64,000 nucleotides of DNA, from NCBI RefSeq assembly GCF_024868665.1, contig NC_079910.1, positions 10,972,000-11,035,999 on the forward strand. The letters are read 5' to 3'. Source of the DNA: Triplophysa rosa (Eukaryota; Chordata; Actinopteri; Cypriniformes; Nemacheilidae). The notes beneath the pieces were generated by a model that worked only from the letters and a program-made list of their open reading frames with translations, searched no databases and had not been told where the DNA came from. Positions 35,001 through 50,000 of this stretch are shown here, in pieces. Made by a program: the position numbers and the translations under genes. Numbering within the stretch: the stretch's first letter is position 1; the number at the start of each line of letters is the position of its first letter.

Positions 35001-38000
35001 TTGAAATCAAATGAAGCAATTAGCCCTGAATAAACTCAGCTGTGGTAGAAGCTGTGGACTGCTTTTCCTCAGCCGGACTGGGATCTCTGGTTATGACATG
35101 AGGAAATAACGTTCTCTAAATATGTTGTGTTTTGGTACAATCCAACGGGTCTCTGTCAGAGAGCTGAAACTTATGAAGAATCTGACCATTTAACACAGCA
35201 ATGATCTAAAGCACACATTTAAATGAAGCATAAAAACACGTCCTGGAATGGTCTTACTCAGAGGACATGCTTCACTTCTACAGTAGGCTATAACAAATTT
35301 GAGAATTAACCCACATCGGGTGTGCACTGGAGGACCTTTCACAATTTGAACTCTTCTGAAAAGAGAAGTGGAATAAAACCGTAAAATCCAGATGTTTTGG
35401 GTTGATAGAGTCCAATCCAAACAGAATTACTGATGTAATTTAAGCCAAAGGTGCTACCATGAAATACAATATGAAGTGTGTGCTCTTACGCAAACAAAAC
35501 AGTTTTAATTATTTTCCTCAGAAATTATACATTTATTTTGTAACTTAATATCTTAGATGTAGATCTTATTAAAGAACAAAACCCCTTTGACAGAATGTGT
35601 AGAATTTAATTAAAAGCACTCACTAAAACACTGAATGTAGTTGGCTTTTAGCTTTGGTTTTTAGGAGTGTTTGTCTTTGGCCTTTGGTAATAACGGTCAT
35701 TTCTTCTGCCTTCAGCTGTCCTCTCATGTGCGGTGAATAATGGAGGATGTGAGCAGGAATGTGTTCAGCTTTCCCCTGTTCACTTCCAGTGTCGCTGTAG
35801 ACGCGGCTATCAGCTCACCGCTGACGACAAGCGCTGCAGACGTGAGTCCTGCTCTTCTACTCCTTTGGTTGCCCTGAATGCAGATTCAGAAGTGTGTAGT
35901 AGACAGTCAGGAACGGATAATGAAATGAGCCAAAAAAGATTCCAGCTGTTGTACTCAAACACTGTAAAATCCTGTTTTATGAACCTTAGAATGAATTTGT
36001 ATGCTTTTTAATAATGGCAAAATTCAAACAGTAGCACTGTACTTACTAAACATGAGGTTAACTTTAATGATGGGTTAAACTGAGGGTTCCAGTTACAGTA
36101 ATTCTCTAGATTATAAAACAGACTACAGTTAGTGTGAGGCACTTTGGCATCAATATTTAAAACTGTGCGCTTTGGCCAGTTTCAAACAATGGTTTTCACG
36201 GAGTAGTACTTACATTATTCACACAACGGCATCATCATCTTGGCAAACCCACTGTTGGTTCCAGCGTGCCTGCCAAATCACATTCACTTCTGCCTGCCCC
36301 ACAGATCCAATGTCCTGACACACCAGAGACAATTGCTCCCCTGTGAAGTGTAACCATGTTAGGTGAAGACAAGCAGAAAAGAGAGAAAACGTGTATCCCG
36401 CTGCATGTGTAACTAATGTCTTTTAGATGGTGACATGCATCACATTGAAGTGAAGGGTGGAGAGGTGCACTGCAGTTAATGAATAATTGTGTCATTTAAT
36501 TTGTGTGATTTTTGTGATTTTAAATGGGTCCACATGATTAATTTCTTTGCGCTACACATTTAAAATGGTAGTAAGTTAACAATACAAATCATACAGACCC
36601 CAGTTTACTCATCCAAGTGTGCTGAACAGTGTGTTTATGGCTGATATAAATCTGAAATTATTTGTAGCTCCCTGATGAGTACATCATAAGATTCATGGTT
36701 TTTCTGTTTACTTTGGTTAAAAAAATTAATCTTTTTTCAAATGGTTCAAAAATGCAGTGTGTAAATGTGATTTTTATACCAGCAGCAGAAATGATCAGGC
36801 ATAGGACAATTATGCAACAAATGTAAAGAAATTATAAAAATATTTAAAATACGGGACCAAAAAAGCCCCCCAATTGAAGTGATTTGTTTTTTTTAATGTT
36901 TATTTTAGTAAATATACACTGTACCGTTATCTGTATTCACAGTCTGAGTAGAATGTGTTTTTACTGTACACTGCAAAAAAACTGTATTGTTATTAATGTT
37001 TTGTTATTAATTAAAAAATCTAATGTTTTTTTTTACAGGTTTTTCATGTAAAATGTCAAAATAACCCTGAATTTAATTGTTGTTTTTACAGATGTTTTAT
37101 GTATTTTAAAATACGGTCAAAACCCCTAAAATGACAGAAAAAGACTGCAAATTTAAAAGAAAACCTGGGGAAATGTAATTTTACTGGGAAAAAACCCAGT
37201 TGCGGCCAGCTGCCAGAAAATTTTAGTTTTTTTAACAAGATTTCTTTTTTTAACAGTTTATTTTTGAAATACGGAAAAGACAACACATTTACAAGAAATT
37301 TGGGAAAACAATTGAATCCTTTTATCTTATAATTTTACAGGGGTAAAAAATCTTTTACGGTATATTTCTGTTTTTGGATTTACATAAAATTTCCGTTTTT
37401 TTACTGATTTGTTTTTACAGTGTACTTTCTGTAAAAAACAGCAATTATGTCAATGTGACAAACAAACTTTTATGTTTAGAAAACAAAAATAAGCCTCTGA
37501 AAATCAAATCCAGGGATTTCATATATTGTCCTTGATTATTCTGCTTTTCTAGTGCCTAGACGCCACCATAATGTGATTTGGGCACCAAATTCAGACTGTC
37601 TCTATTCTACACAAAAGTGTTGGCCAGGAAAGTTTGAGAAGTCAGATGAAGCCTGTAGGAGTTGTTTGTGTATTGATAATAAGTGTTTTCATGAGAGATA
37701 GACAGTAATGACTAATGAGATCCGACATGTTTCAGTGAGGAACCCATGTGCAGAGAGGAACGGCGGCTGCATGCATTTATGTCACAGCGATGGCGGTCAG
37801 GCTGTGTGTGGCTGTCACCAAGGATTCGCGCTGGCCTCGGATCAGAGGAGCTGTCAAGGTAAATGCCTGTGACAGCAACACTGAAAGAATCTTCATGGTA
37901 GAGTTCAGTTTCGCTGTCATGGAAAGTATGGTTTCTCATCCTGTTTCATTCTCACGGTTTGCTGTAAAAGCCGAGAAGAGCAAAGCACTGTGTTTAATCA

Positions 38001-41000
38001 GGGGAAAGCTGAGATTTGTGGAACGTTTCTTGTCTTCTAAACACTGGCCAGGGTTGGTGAGAGACACTGAGCAGAGCTTTCCACTCTGACAGAACCACTG
38101 ATGCACTTAACACATGAGGAAACCTTTGGGTGTGTGTTGCGATCATCGAGGTTCATTCATGCGATTATATGAATCTCTTCTGTTTGTCAGATTGAGAGTG
38201 ACTCAAGCTCAGGGAACTTGAAGGTATATGTGACATTAGATATCTGTGAAAACAGAATAAAAGTCTATCATGGGTGTGTTGCAGATGTGGATGAGTGTGA
38301 AACCGGTAAGGCGGGTTGCGCTCATAGTTGCCGAAACACGCCGGGTTCTTTCTCCTGTGTCTGCAGTCCTGGATATGAGCTGGGCTCTGATAGCAGGAAA
38401 TGCTACCGTGAGTTACTTTTTACCATTTGGTTACCAACATTCTTCAAAATATCTACTTTTGTGTTCTGCATAAGAAATAAAGTCAAACATTTTTTAAATG
38501 AAAAGAGGGCGAGTAAATGATGAAATAATTTTATCCCTTTATTAAATGATAAGATGCCGAAACATCCTTCTTCATAGCATAACATTTGTGCTAACACGTG
38601 ACTAACATATTGTTTGTGTCTGAATATTAAACTGTGATAAGAGACTTGTATTGTGACATAGAAAATCTTAAAATTTGAATACTTTTCGGGCCTCTGTATG
38701 TTAAATGTTTGCTAAAGAGTGTTTGTATGACTGTGTAGTTCTGCATGCATTCTTTCCTGCAGGTATTGAAATGGAGATTGTTAACAGTTGTGAATCTGAT
38801 AATGGCGGCTGCTCACATCACTGTCAGCACGGCACGACTGGACCCGTCTGCAGCTGTAATCAGGGTTATCAGCTCGGTGAAGACCTCAAAACCTGTGTGG
38901 GTCAGTATTGCCGTTTCATATGTTATTTATTTGTTTATATACAGTAGGGCCTATACTGTAAACTTGGATTCATTGTTATCCCAACTGCACTGATAAAACC
39001 ACAAGATCATTATTCCTCAAATATAAACAGCTGCTTCCTGTAAAAACACATGTCTACCAGCTGGATCTTAGCCTTTTTATTAGAACTTGTGTTGTTCTGC
39101 CTGAAGTTTTTTTTTTCTCAGAATAATTACCCCTCACCATAACTGGAAATATGTAAGTACTCAGAGGTCCATTACATGCCGATGGCTCGTGGCCTCACTT
39201 CCTGTAAAAGTGACTGAACATATGGGATGTATTTCAAATGGCATTTTTTGTGCCGTTGAAGGGGGCACTGCTTGTGGGGCCCACAAGCAAAATGTACAAT
39301 GGAAACATCAAAGCATCACATAAAGTAGATATAATTTCATCCCAAAACTGAGGTAATAGAATTTATGGTAACACTTTACAATAGGGTTGTATTTGTTAAC
39401 ATTAGTAAATGCATTAACTAACATTAACTAACAATGAGCAATATAGTTTTTCAGCGTGCTAGTTCATAGTGCCACAACAATCAAAAGACATATGGCATCA
39501 GGTGAACATATGACACTATAATGGCCACATAAAATCCTTAAAATAAATCACTTAAAATACTCTGAGTAGGACATAGTAATGATCACTTTCATATGGAATT
39601 ATTTCATTCATGAAAAGTGTTTTTTTGTGTGTGTTTTAGACCTGGAGGAATGTGAGGAAGGGACATCCTGCTGTGAGCAGGACTGCACAAACTATCCCGG
39701 AGGTTATGAGTGCTACTGCAGGGCGGGATACAGACTCAACTCAGATGGCTGTGGATGTGATGGTGCGGTACTCGTATATTCTATTTACTACAATATCAGA
39801 TTTGCTGTAACAGTGAGTTTCTGTATCAAAGCTAAAAAAAACGCAGCAGCGGTTATTACAATTCAGTCATGCTTTCTAAAATGTTTTCCGCTTGTGTGTA
39901 GATGTGGATGAGTGTCTGTCTGATAATGGAGGCTGTGAGCACACGTGCCAGAACACGGCCGGCTCTTATCAATGCTTCTGTCGCTTTGGAAACCATCTGG
40001 CTGAGGATAGACACTCATGTATTCGTAAGTTCACTTGTTCGCTAAGTGTTCATTAGTTTTGCGCAGCTAAGAGGACAAAACTGATCATGTCAATATTTTT
40101 TTTTGTTCTCTGTAGCTCTGGACAGAGCCGTTGAGGAATTGTCTAGTCCAGTGGTGGTTGAAAGACCTCTCGTTCATCTAACACTTCTTCAGGACTACCC
40201 ACAATCCCTGGAGCGCTATAATGACTATGAGGAAGACGGCTTTGGGGAACTGCGGGCGGAGACCACCATCTCTGAGAAATTTGGTTTGTTGTGAAATCTC
40301 GCCATATGGCAAGACTTATACGCTGTTAGTATTGCCCATACCTAGGGTAAGAGATTTGAAAAGACTAATGTATCCCACATTGTTTGTGTTGATATGAATG
40401 ATACCTTAAATCCTGCTTGTTAAGGAAAAGTGTGCTATTATTTGTATAATTTTTTGAGGGGGGTTTATATGACACATCTAAAACATACTTTTTGCATAAA
40501 AAAGAGACCAGATTATTATAGCAGTTATATTATATTATAGCCAATGACACTGTAAGTAATACTAACTACAGTTTAATATTGCATGTGTTAATATCAGTGT
40601 GTCTGAATGGGACTTTTGGGCACGACTGCAGTCTGACGTGTGACGACTGTTCTAACGGAGGATTGTGTAACGTGGAGAGAAACGGTTGTGACTGCCCTGA
40701 TGGTTGGACAGCGATCATCTGTAATCAGAGTATGTTCATTATGAGCTTATGCAGTATTAACACAAATCATTTTCTTAATTTCTGTGAATGAAGTTTTCTT
40801 TGCTCATTTCAGCTTGTCCCGAGGGCACATTCGGCAGGAACTGTTCCTTCACTTGTAAGTGTAAAAATGGTGGTACCTGTGACCCGGTGAGTGGGAGATG
40901 CCGCTGCCCACCTGGAGTCAGTGGAGACCTGTGCCAGGATGGTGAGTAAGGATTATAATTATTATCATCATTAGTGGCATGTTTAGATAAAATGCAAATG

Positions 41001-44000
41001 TTTTCATTCTGTGATCTTCAGGCTGTCCGAAGGGACTATATGGAAAGTATTGCAACAAGAAATGCAACTGTGCTAATAATGGACGCTGTCACCGTACATA
41101 TGGAGCTTGTTTGTGTGATCCAGGGCTGTACGGCAGGTTCTGTCACTTACGTGAGTTTGTCAGTACTTCAGACCACATCTGAGACTCTGAAGACTCAGAC
41201 ACAATGTGATTTACCCAAGTAGGATTTTAATGGAAACATGGTTAAGCAATCCTTATATTAGAATGTTCCAGCATCTTTTGTGCCTCTGTAAATATGTTGT
41301 TTTAGGACCAACAAAGATGTTGATCCAGGAAAATGTCCTATTTGGGTAAATCATGTTAGCTTTAAACAATCTAACAATTGTCTTAAAATGGCTTTTTCAG
41401 CCTGCCCAAAGTGGTCGTACGGATCTGGCTGCTCATCAGAATGTCAATGCGTACAGCAAAACACACAGGAGTGCCACAGACGCCATGGAACGTGCAGGTG
41501 CGAACCAGGCTATCAGGGAAAGACCTGCAACCAAGGTCAGCTGAAGAGCTACGTATACTGTACACTCAACTAATAATAATTAGTGTCAATGTGAAATGTT
41601 TTCATTTTTCTGTTTGGTTGTTTTTTAGAGTGTGATGCTGGTTATTACGGTCCAGGATGTAAGTCAAAATGCCAGTGTCCAGCAGCAGTGTCCTGTCATC
41701 ACGTGACAGGGCAATGCCAGCGTCAATGCCCAGCCGGTCTGCATGGGGAAAACTGTGAGCAAGGTGAAGTTTTAGCTGGTATTTAATGACATTGTACAGT
41801 AAAATTTATAGGAGCAATGTGGAGATTTTAGCGGCATCTAGTGGTGAGGTTGCGAATTGCAACCAACTGCTCACTCCTCACTTCCTTTTAAAGCACTACG
41901 GCAACTGACACAGGACAAACATGTTTGTCTTTTTTTTTGTTTTTGCTTCTTTGCTGAAGGAGATAACATATTTACGAAACGAGCTCTGTAGAGCAGTTTG
42001 TCCGTTTGGGCTACTGTTGAAACTACATGGCGAATTCCATGTAAGGGGACCCGTGGTGTATATAGTTGGAAATAGCTCATCCTAAGATAATGAAAACATA
42101 ACGCTTCATTATGTAAGGTCTTTATACACCTCTGAAGACATTGTCATCTACGTCTGTGAGTCATTGTGTAGTTTCATTGTGAGATACAGCCGCCAAAGAC
42201 TAGAATGCGTGATGGAAATTCTTTTATCTCCCGCTCAAATGTTTTCCCTGAGCATGACTATGATCCTGTATTTCATGTGAAGATCTAGAAATAATATTTA
42301 AAACATGTTTAAAAATATTATGAAAGCATTAACGTGTTGACACATATCAACACCTATTTAGTGTAAAGCAAAATCCAGTTTAGAAAAACAAAGTGTCTAT
42401 TTATTATTGAGGGTTAGGGTTTGCTGCAACCTGCAGAATTCAATTTATTATATTAATATATTAATAATATCAATAATATGCATATATATACTAAATGTGT
42501 AAATATACAGTATATACTGTATATATGAATTTGCCAATCAGAAACAATACAGCAGCCCAGACCCCGAGCAGCTCCTCCGTGCTTGATTCCACTCCACTTG
42601 GCAGGGGGTACGGAAATATCCGGAATATTTCTACAGAAACAGTGAGCTGGCAGTCAAACATCACAAGCTGGAAGCCATTAAATGATCCGAGTACAGCGTC
42701 TGCCATCAATTAGGAACAGCGGGCTGCGTAGGGAGTCACTTTGGCTTGTCTCTACATGTTGTTCATTGCCTCTGTGTTTCTTCTGTTTTCTGACCTTTCC
42801 ATTCTTTACTTTGGACTGTCCAAGAGCAAAGATGAAGAGAATGGAGCTCTTGGTCCAGCCACATGGTTGTTTGTGAGCTTCTTAGGTTTATGCTGATATT
42901 TCAACCACAATGTGAGAGCAGAGCCACCAGAAATATCAGCCGTTAGATATTTAAAGACATAGTTCACACAAAAATTGTCATCATTTATTCACCAGCATGT
43001 TGTTCAAAACATGTATAAGACTCTTTCTTCTGTGCAACACAAAAGAAGATATATTGAGAAATGGTTTGGTGTTCATACAATGGAAGTCAATGGGGCCATG
43101 GTTGTTTGGTTACAAATGTTCTTGAAAATATCTTCTTTTTAACATTTGTATTTAACTGATTTTAACAGCGTGCCCTGTGGGACAGTTTGGATCTGGATGC
43201 TCACTGTCATGTCAATGTAATGGAGCCCCATGTGACTCTGTAACAGGACAATGCCACTGTCCCGCCGGGCAGACTGGAGACCACTGTGAGAAAGGTAACA
43301 AAAGCAGCGCTTCCGGTCATTAAATGCTGCAAAACAGCATGACAAACAAGAAATCGCGGAACAAACGTGGTGCAATGTCATGCGATATCATTTGTTTGCA
43401 AGCGGACCATCATGTACAATTATCCAATTGTATCTGAAATTGTATAATTGCTCTCTGATCCGTATTAAACAACCTGACAAGCTTAAACTGTGTTGAGGAG
43501 AGAGCTGAAATTGGTTTTGCCATTAATGACTTTTCATCCTGTTCTGTTTTGGAGCGAATGATGTTGTTTAAAATGGAGAGACTGCTGTGGAGGTCTATTA
43601 TTAGTCACAGTTTGCTTAGCCAAACATCACAGACTTAAATGTGGTAATGTATCTGTCCTCATGGGCCACTCATTTAGAGGAATTCTTTGTCAAATACACA
43701 AGAACATAACAAGACGAGAGCCAAGCTACGGCACAGGACAGTTAACAAGCTGGAGAGGACTATTAACTGTTAATGAACAGTCTGGGGCTTCCAGCTGAGT
43801 ATGTGTGTGTGTTTATATATGAGGTGTGTTGTGATTGGCTCCTATTAGTGAGGGATTTTCAGTGTTTGATTTATACAGTAAGATTTTGCTTTTTATGATG
43901 TCATCATTTATTCACCTTTATGTTGTTCAAAACCTGTATGCTTTTCTTCTGCAAAACACAAAAGACGATATTTTGAGAATGTCTGAGTGGTTTTGTGTTC

Positions 44001-47000
44001 ATACAATGGAAGTCAATGGAGGCCAATGTAGTTTGGTCAACAACGTTCTTCAAAATATCTTCTTTTCTGTTATGCTGAAGAAATAAAGTCACACAGGCTT
44101 GGAATGACATGAGGAAGAGTAAATGATGTAAGTACACCATTTGTACGTTGATTTTTCACAAATTATAGGGAACTTTGGACTCTTTACAAACTGTAACTGT
44201 GTAAAGTTTATTTTCAGACTGTGAAGAGGGCCGTTGGGGTTTGGGATGTGCCGAGCTGTGCCCTGTATGTGACAATGGTGGAGTGTGTGACAGACAGAAT
44301 GGAACCTGTATTTGTCTCCCGGGATACATGGGAAATCTCTGTGAGAACGGTGAGCTCTACTTTATTTCAAATAATAATAATTCATAAAAATAATTCATAA
44401 TCTTTAATTTTGTCATCTATACTAAACATCTGTCATAAGTTTAGAATTAAGTGTCACACATTAAGGCAGAAACATTTACATTTATGCATTTGGCAGACGC
44501 TTTTATCCAAAGCAACTTACTTTGCATTATACTATACATTTGTTTCTGAATATGTGCAATCCCTGGGATCGAACCCATGATCTTGGCGTTGCTTGCACCA
44601 TGCTCTAACCACTGAGCAACAGGAAAGAAACATGTGTTGTGTATTTTTGATAATGAATTTTAGATATCATTACACTTTTGTAAGTGATTCATTGGATAAG
44701 AGAAAAGTGTCTGACATCACTGAAATAAGTGTCGTGAAATAGAGAGTTTGCATTGGCATCACTTTCCCATGCACGTGAACACGCCAGTACACAACATATG
44801 TAAAATATTCATATAAATCAATATTAATATAAATTAAATAAAATATAAATAGTTATATTAATAGCCAGACCGATCAACAAACACAGACTGGAAGTTAACT
44901 TCAGGACAAATACGTCCTTCCAATGAAACCATCTATACTGTAAGTTTGTATGAAATACATGCTTTGAATGTTAAAAGAAATAAAAAGCTGGGGAAACTCT
45001 GATTTCGTACTCGATCTGTTTGTACAATCAATTGCACAATAACTTTTTCCCGTTCTAAATAGAGTACAGATAGAGGTGACGTCACGTGCATACCCTCTAT
45101 ACCACATTTGTCTCTTTGACAGCCATGTGATCTGTTTATTTAATACATGACAAATATTGTTTTATTTCTTTTTAGTTTGCCCAGCTGGATACTTTGGCCT
45201 TGGATGCCAGTGGCACTGCTCCTGTGAAAACGACGGCTATTGCCATCATGTGACGGGTCTCTGTGTTTGCAAGGATGGTTGGACAGGACCCAACTGCGGG
45301 ATAGGTAAAGCCCCCAATGAAACCACATTCATTCTGCCTTCACTTTTCCATCACTACATGATTTTTAAGAAAATATCATTAGATGATTCACACGCCTGTC
45401 CCACCCACTTCTCACATCCACCTTCAGTGACTCCATCTTTAACTAATGACTTTGATCTGTATATGTCCCATCTGTCTCCACCTCTGTGATCTCAGACAGC
45501 CTCTTTGGCAACATGAAAAGCTCCTGTGAGATCTGGGATGGTTACCCACAACCTCATCATCAGCTTTCACAAGATTAGTCTCTTTTCACTTAACACCTCC
45601 CAATGCCAAATAATCCTGGAGTTATCCTGGAGGACCAGCTGACTTTTACTGATCTCATTTAGTCTTGCCTCTTCATGCCCCATAAACTTAAAGAATTCCA
45701 GGCCTTCCTTCACTGCAGCACCACCCAGCTCCTTGTTCAGGCTTTACTGTGGACTTTTGCACCTCACCCATTGCTGGTTGCAGGGCCGTGCACAGGGGGG
45801 TGGCCCGGTGGCTAGAGCCACTGCCCCGCTGCCCTCATCTTCTGAGGTGCCCCTTTCAGCCCCACCCCCGGGCAGGCATCCATTCAAGATCCCCGCTAAA
45901 AGATGTTAACGCTCCGCTAAAGAGCCACTCTTTCCGCAATCCGCTCCGTGTTTTCCCGCTCGCTCCCTAGTATAACTCACAGATCCGCGTGCTAGAGTGA
46001 AGACAACAGTTTCAGACGTTCATCCCATTACTGTAAGAAAATTATATTCCACATTACAGACAGTGCCTGATCCGCAGAATGAATAATTTGATAGTTTGTT
46101 TTTTGTATTTTTTGTTGGTAATGTTTTGCTCTTGGTCTTTTGTTGGTGACAACTGCCAACAACGTGTACAAAATATCCACGTTCTCAAAGAGAATTAGAA
46201 TTCTTGACGAATCAAAATGGTTGAACCCGATTTGATAAAACACCAAATTTGCGGTTATTGGCACACTTTGTAGTAAATGCCTACACAAAGCGGACCGTTT
46301 TTCACACTGTAACTGCTGTGCAGTACATTTCCCACTATCATCTATTTTCTTAGTTAAAACAGTCATCTATAACATATAATATAATATATTAATATAACAT
46401 TCAGACCATATTAACAGTAGCCCAGATAGCAAGGGAGTACGTTATACCTATTGAATCAATGTTAAAACTGTTGATTTGTCAATGCATGAATATCACTTTT
46501 AGCCTGCAAATAATTTTGAAAAAATGTTGAAATTTCAACAAATCACCATTAATGTGAAAATAATGGCTTTGGCTACTATACATGTTTTCAAAGAATTGCA
46601 CTCTAGCATAGTACAACACAAAATATAGATGAACATATTTACTGAGTGCTACAGTGTGAGCATAAGAAAGGCATTTCTAGGAGTGCCCTCTTTTGTTTGT
46701 TTCGGCCACTGCCCCTAAAAATGTCTGTGCACGGCCCTGTCTGGTTGGCTCACCTAAAATGAAGCTAAATCTGTTCAATCTCCTTTCATGTCATGTCTTC
46801 AATCAAGGTTCCTCGCTAAAAATCATTTTATTCATATTTTTCTATTGAAACATCTTTAATGGCGAAGCAAAATTGCAAACGACTTGTTTTCAAATACGTT
46901 AAATTGTATTACTTAATTTTCAATGCAAAAAAACATGATTATTTAGTATTTTATTTGTTTTTTAGTACAGAGATATATACAGTATTAAATTTAGATACAT

Positions 47001-50000
47001 TTATTAAGAAACAAAATGAGTGGCAAAACACAGCAAAATGGCTGATTTCAATAGACAGTTTCAAAGCAACAACATAAACAAACGTTACTGCGCATGCACG
47101 CTTTTGTGGCTCGAGTCCCTGTAGATTATTTCTGATAACAATTAAAAGAAATAACAAGTAAATGACATTTGCTAGCAAGTTAATAATATGTCTAGTTACC
47201 AGTAGAAGAACCATTACTTGGCTAAATTTAAGTGCGACAAAGTTACACGACCCATTCAACAAATTGTTTTTTTAATAAAATTAATATACAATAAAATTAA
47301 AGAAATCGATTATTTTATACAATTATTATTCAGTAAAATATTAATTTAAATTAATAGGAATATAAATTAAATAAAATATAAATAGTTGTATTATTAGTCA
47401 CTAGCCAGACCGATCAACAAACAAACTGGAAGTTGGAAACATTGGGTCAGCCGCGTACACCCGATGAAACTGTCTATAGAAGAAACAAAGAAACTGGGAC
47501 TAAAACTCGCAATTATTTGCTGAAATAAAGATAAATGATCTAAGATCATGATTTATCTTGGAATGAATTAGAATAAAACAAGTTTTCTTAATAATTTGTC
47601 AAAATTAAGTAATCTTATGCTGAAAGTGAGAAAAAATATCACTTTCAACTTAATTTGAAGAGAAAACAAGATTATACTATACATGTTTTCAAAGAATTGC
47701 ACTCTAGCATAGTACAACACAAAATATAGATGAACAACATGGGGATAATGGGTAGCGGGGATAATTTTCCCATTGGCAGTTTTTTTCTTGTTTTTCGGCA
47801 AAACACATTATTTAGATTTTTTTTTCAAGAAACAAAACTAAATATCTTATGTCATTTTGCAAATAAATGTGTCTTGATTTAAGAATTTTTAGATATTTGT
47901 ACTGGTAAACAAGATATAAAAAGTATTTTATGTTGTAATGGGTCGCGTTTGTTCTGTGACAGCGTGTGAGGTGGGACGCTGGGGGCCAAACTGTGCCCAC
48001 CTGTGTGAGTGCAGGAGCAGTGTGGGAAGCTGTGACCCTGTGAGTGGGCAGTGCCACTGTGAGGTGGGTTACATGGGACCACACTGTGAGCAAAGTATGT
48101 TTCACTTCACTGCTCTTCTTACGACATGTTGTTTTATTTGAACAGTGCCAAAGCTTTAACCAAATCGTCATTATTCTATTTCTATCTTACTTTAAAGTTA
48201 ATTTTATACTGATGATGTTGTTTTCCTGTTGTAAAGAGTGTCCTGAGGGCTTCTTCGGCCAAGCCTGCCTCCACAGATGCCAGTGTGAGAATGATGCAGC
48301 TTGCGAGCATGTGGGTGGAGCCTGTACTTGTTTACCAGGCTGGACTGGAACACACTGTGAAAAACGTAGGGTTGTCCAGTTTCAACTGGCTACAGTACTC
48401 TAAAACTATAAAGTAACCCGTGTGTATTTATGTGTACTTCACAGCCTGTCCTGAGGGGTTTTATGGTGTAGAGTGCCGGCAGAAGTGCCAGTGTTTAAAT
48501 GGTGGTCGTTGTCACCCCATGACTGGAGACTGCCAGTGTCCATCTGGCTGGGTCGGGCCCCTCTGTAACAAAGGTTAGTCATTTATTGTTAGCACCAGGG
48601 CTGGATTGGGAAGAAAAATCGGCCCTGGCATTTTTAGGCCTTCAACCAAATCTGTCGACCGGGGGTGGGGGGGGGCGGGTAGCGGGGATAATTGGGGGTT
48701 ATAATACGTCCGTCTAAGCGGCCAACGCCTCCGTTACGGCCCCGTTAGCGGCCACGTTAGCACATATTTAATAAAATGTAATAAGATGCCTGTTCAAAGC
48801 ATTCCCTCTGTCTCTAATGTGAAGTAAAATTATAAAATAGAATATATATACACCTTGTGGCATTGTATTTCAGTATGCATTGCGGATCCCTATTTTTTAA
48901 AATACATTTGCTTGTGTTTCTTTCTTGCCATAGCGTGTGAAATTGGCACATATGGTCCCGGCTGCGATCTGACCTGCAGCTGCCAAAATAATGCCACCTG
49001 TGACCCTGCTGATGGCCGATGTGCGTGTGCAGCCGGGTGGAGAGGTCTCAGCTGTGAACAAGGTGGTTTTCTTATCCCTTGATTCTGATTTGAGTGTGTA
49101 ACAGGATAGTTCGCCCCAAAATTACAATTCTTTCACCGTTTACTCATTTCAAACCTCTATGACTTTCTTTCTTCTGCAGAACACAAAAGAAGACATTTTG
49201 AACATTGTCTTCCATCGTATGGCACAAAACCACTGGGTTTTCCACATTTCTCAAAATATCTTCTTTTGTGTTCCACAGAGGAAAGAGTCAAATGCAGGTT
49301 TTGAATGACATGAGGGTGAATAAATGATGACAGATTTGTTATTTTAATTCTCTGCCTGGGTCATAATCTCATTTCCACTACTCGCGTGTTTACCTGTTTG
49401 TTTCACTGTCCTGTTGCTTCTTCCCAGAATGCCCAGCTGGCTTCTATGGTGTTGGCTGTCACCAGCACTGTCTATGTCAGAACGGAGGGTCATGTGACCG
49501 AATCAGTGGGCACTGCATGTGTCAAAGCGGCTGGACTGGAGTCGCCTGTGAACTTGGTGAGATAGACACTAAACATTCTCTGCTTTTCATAGCAACAATA
49601 AAACATTTCTTTAGACATCTTAGGCATGCTTTAGATTCCTCCTGTTACAGTATGTGTTACCTAATGTGTCTTTTTGTTTCATTTCCAGAATGTGCCCCGG
49701 GACACTTTGGCATAGACTGTCAACACAAGTGTGAATGTGAGAATGGTGGCTTGTGTGACAGACAGAGTGGCAGGTGCTCGTGTCCGGCAGGCTGGATCGG
49801 GCTCCGCTGTGAAAGGGGTAAACAACCTGCTCTGATCGCATCATATGCTGCTTTTAAAAAATAGAATAAAAATACTTTATGGGACAATAATATACATTTA
49901 TATTGCCGTCCTGTGTGTTTGTGATCAGCATGTGGGGCAGGTTTGTACGGCCCAGGTTGTAAGGAGCGATGCAGGTGTGATCATAACGCCCCATGTCACC

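Larger units (their letters stand above)
31636..35715. other. megf6 intron with repeats
   Basis: Contains the small inverted-repeat element 32116–32283, the ACACTG-ended element 32300–32507, the TGGGTT element 33763–33960 and the AAGGTTCTT repeat 34395–34628. The rest shows nothing I can name. Confidence 0.45.

Noticed and set aside
42445..42530. ATATA palindrome as a possible structured RNA
   Set aside because: Low-complexity AT repeats give such palindromes by chance; no conserved stem or flanking context.
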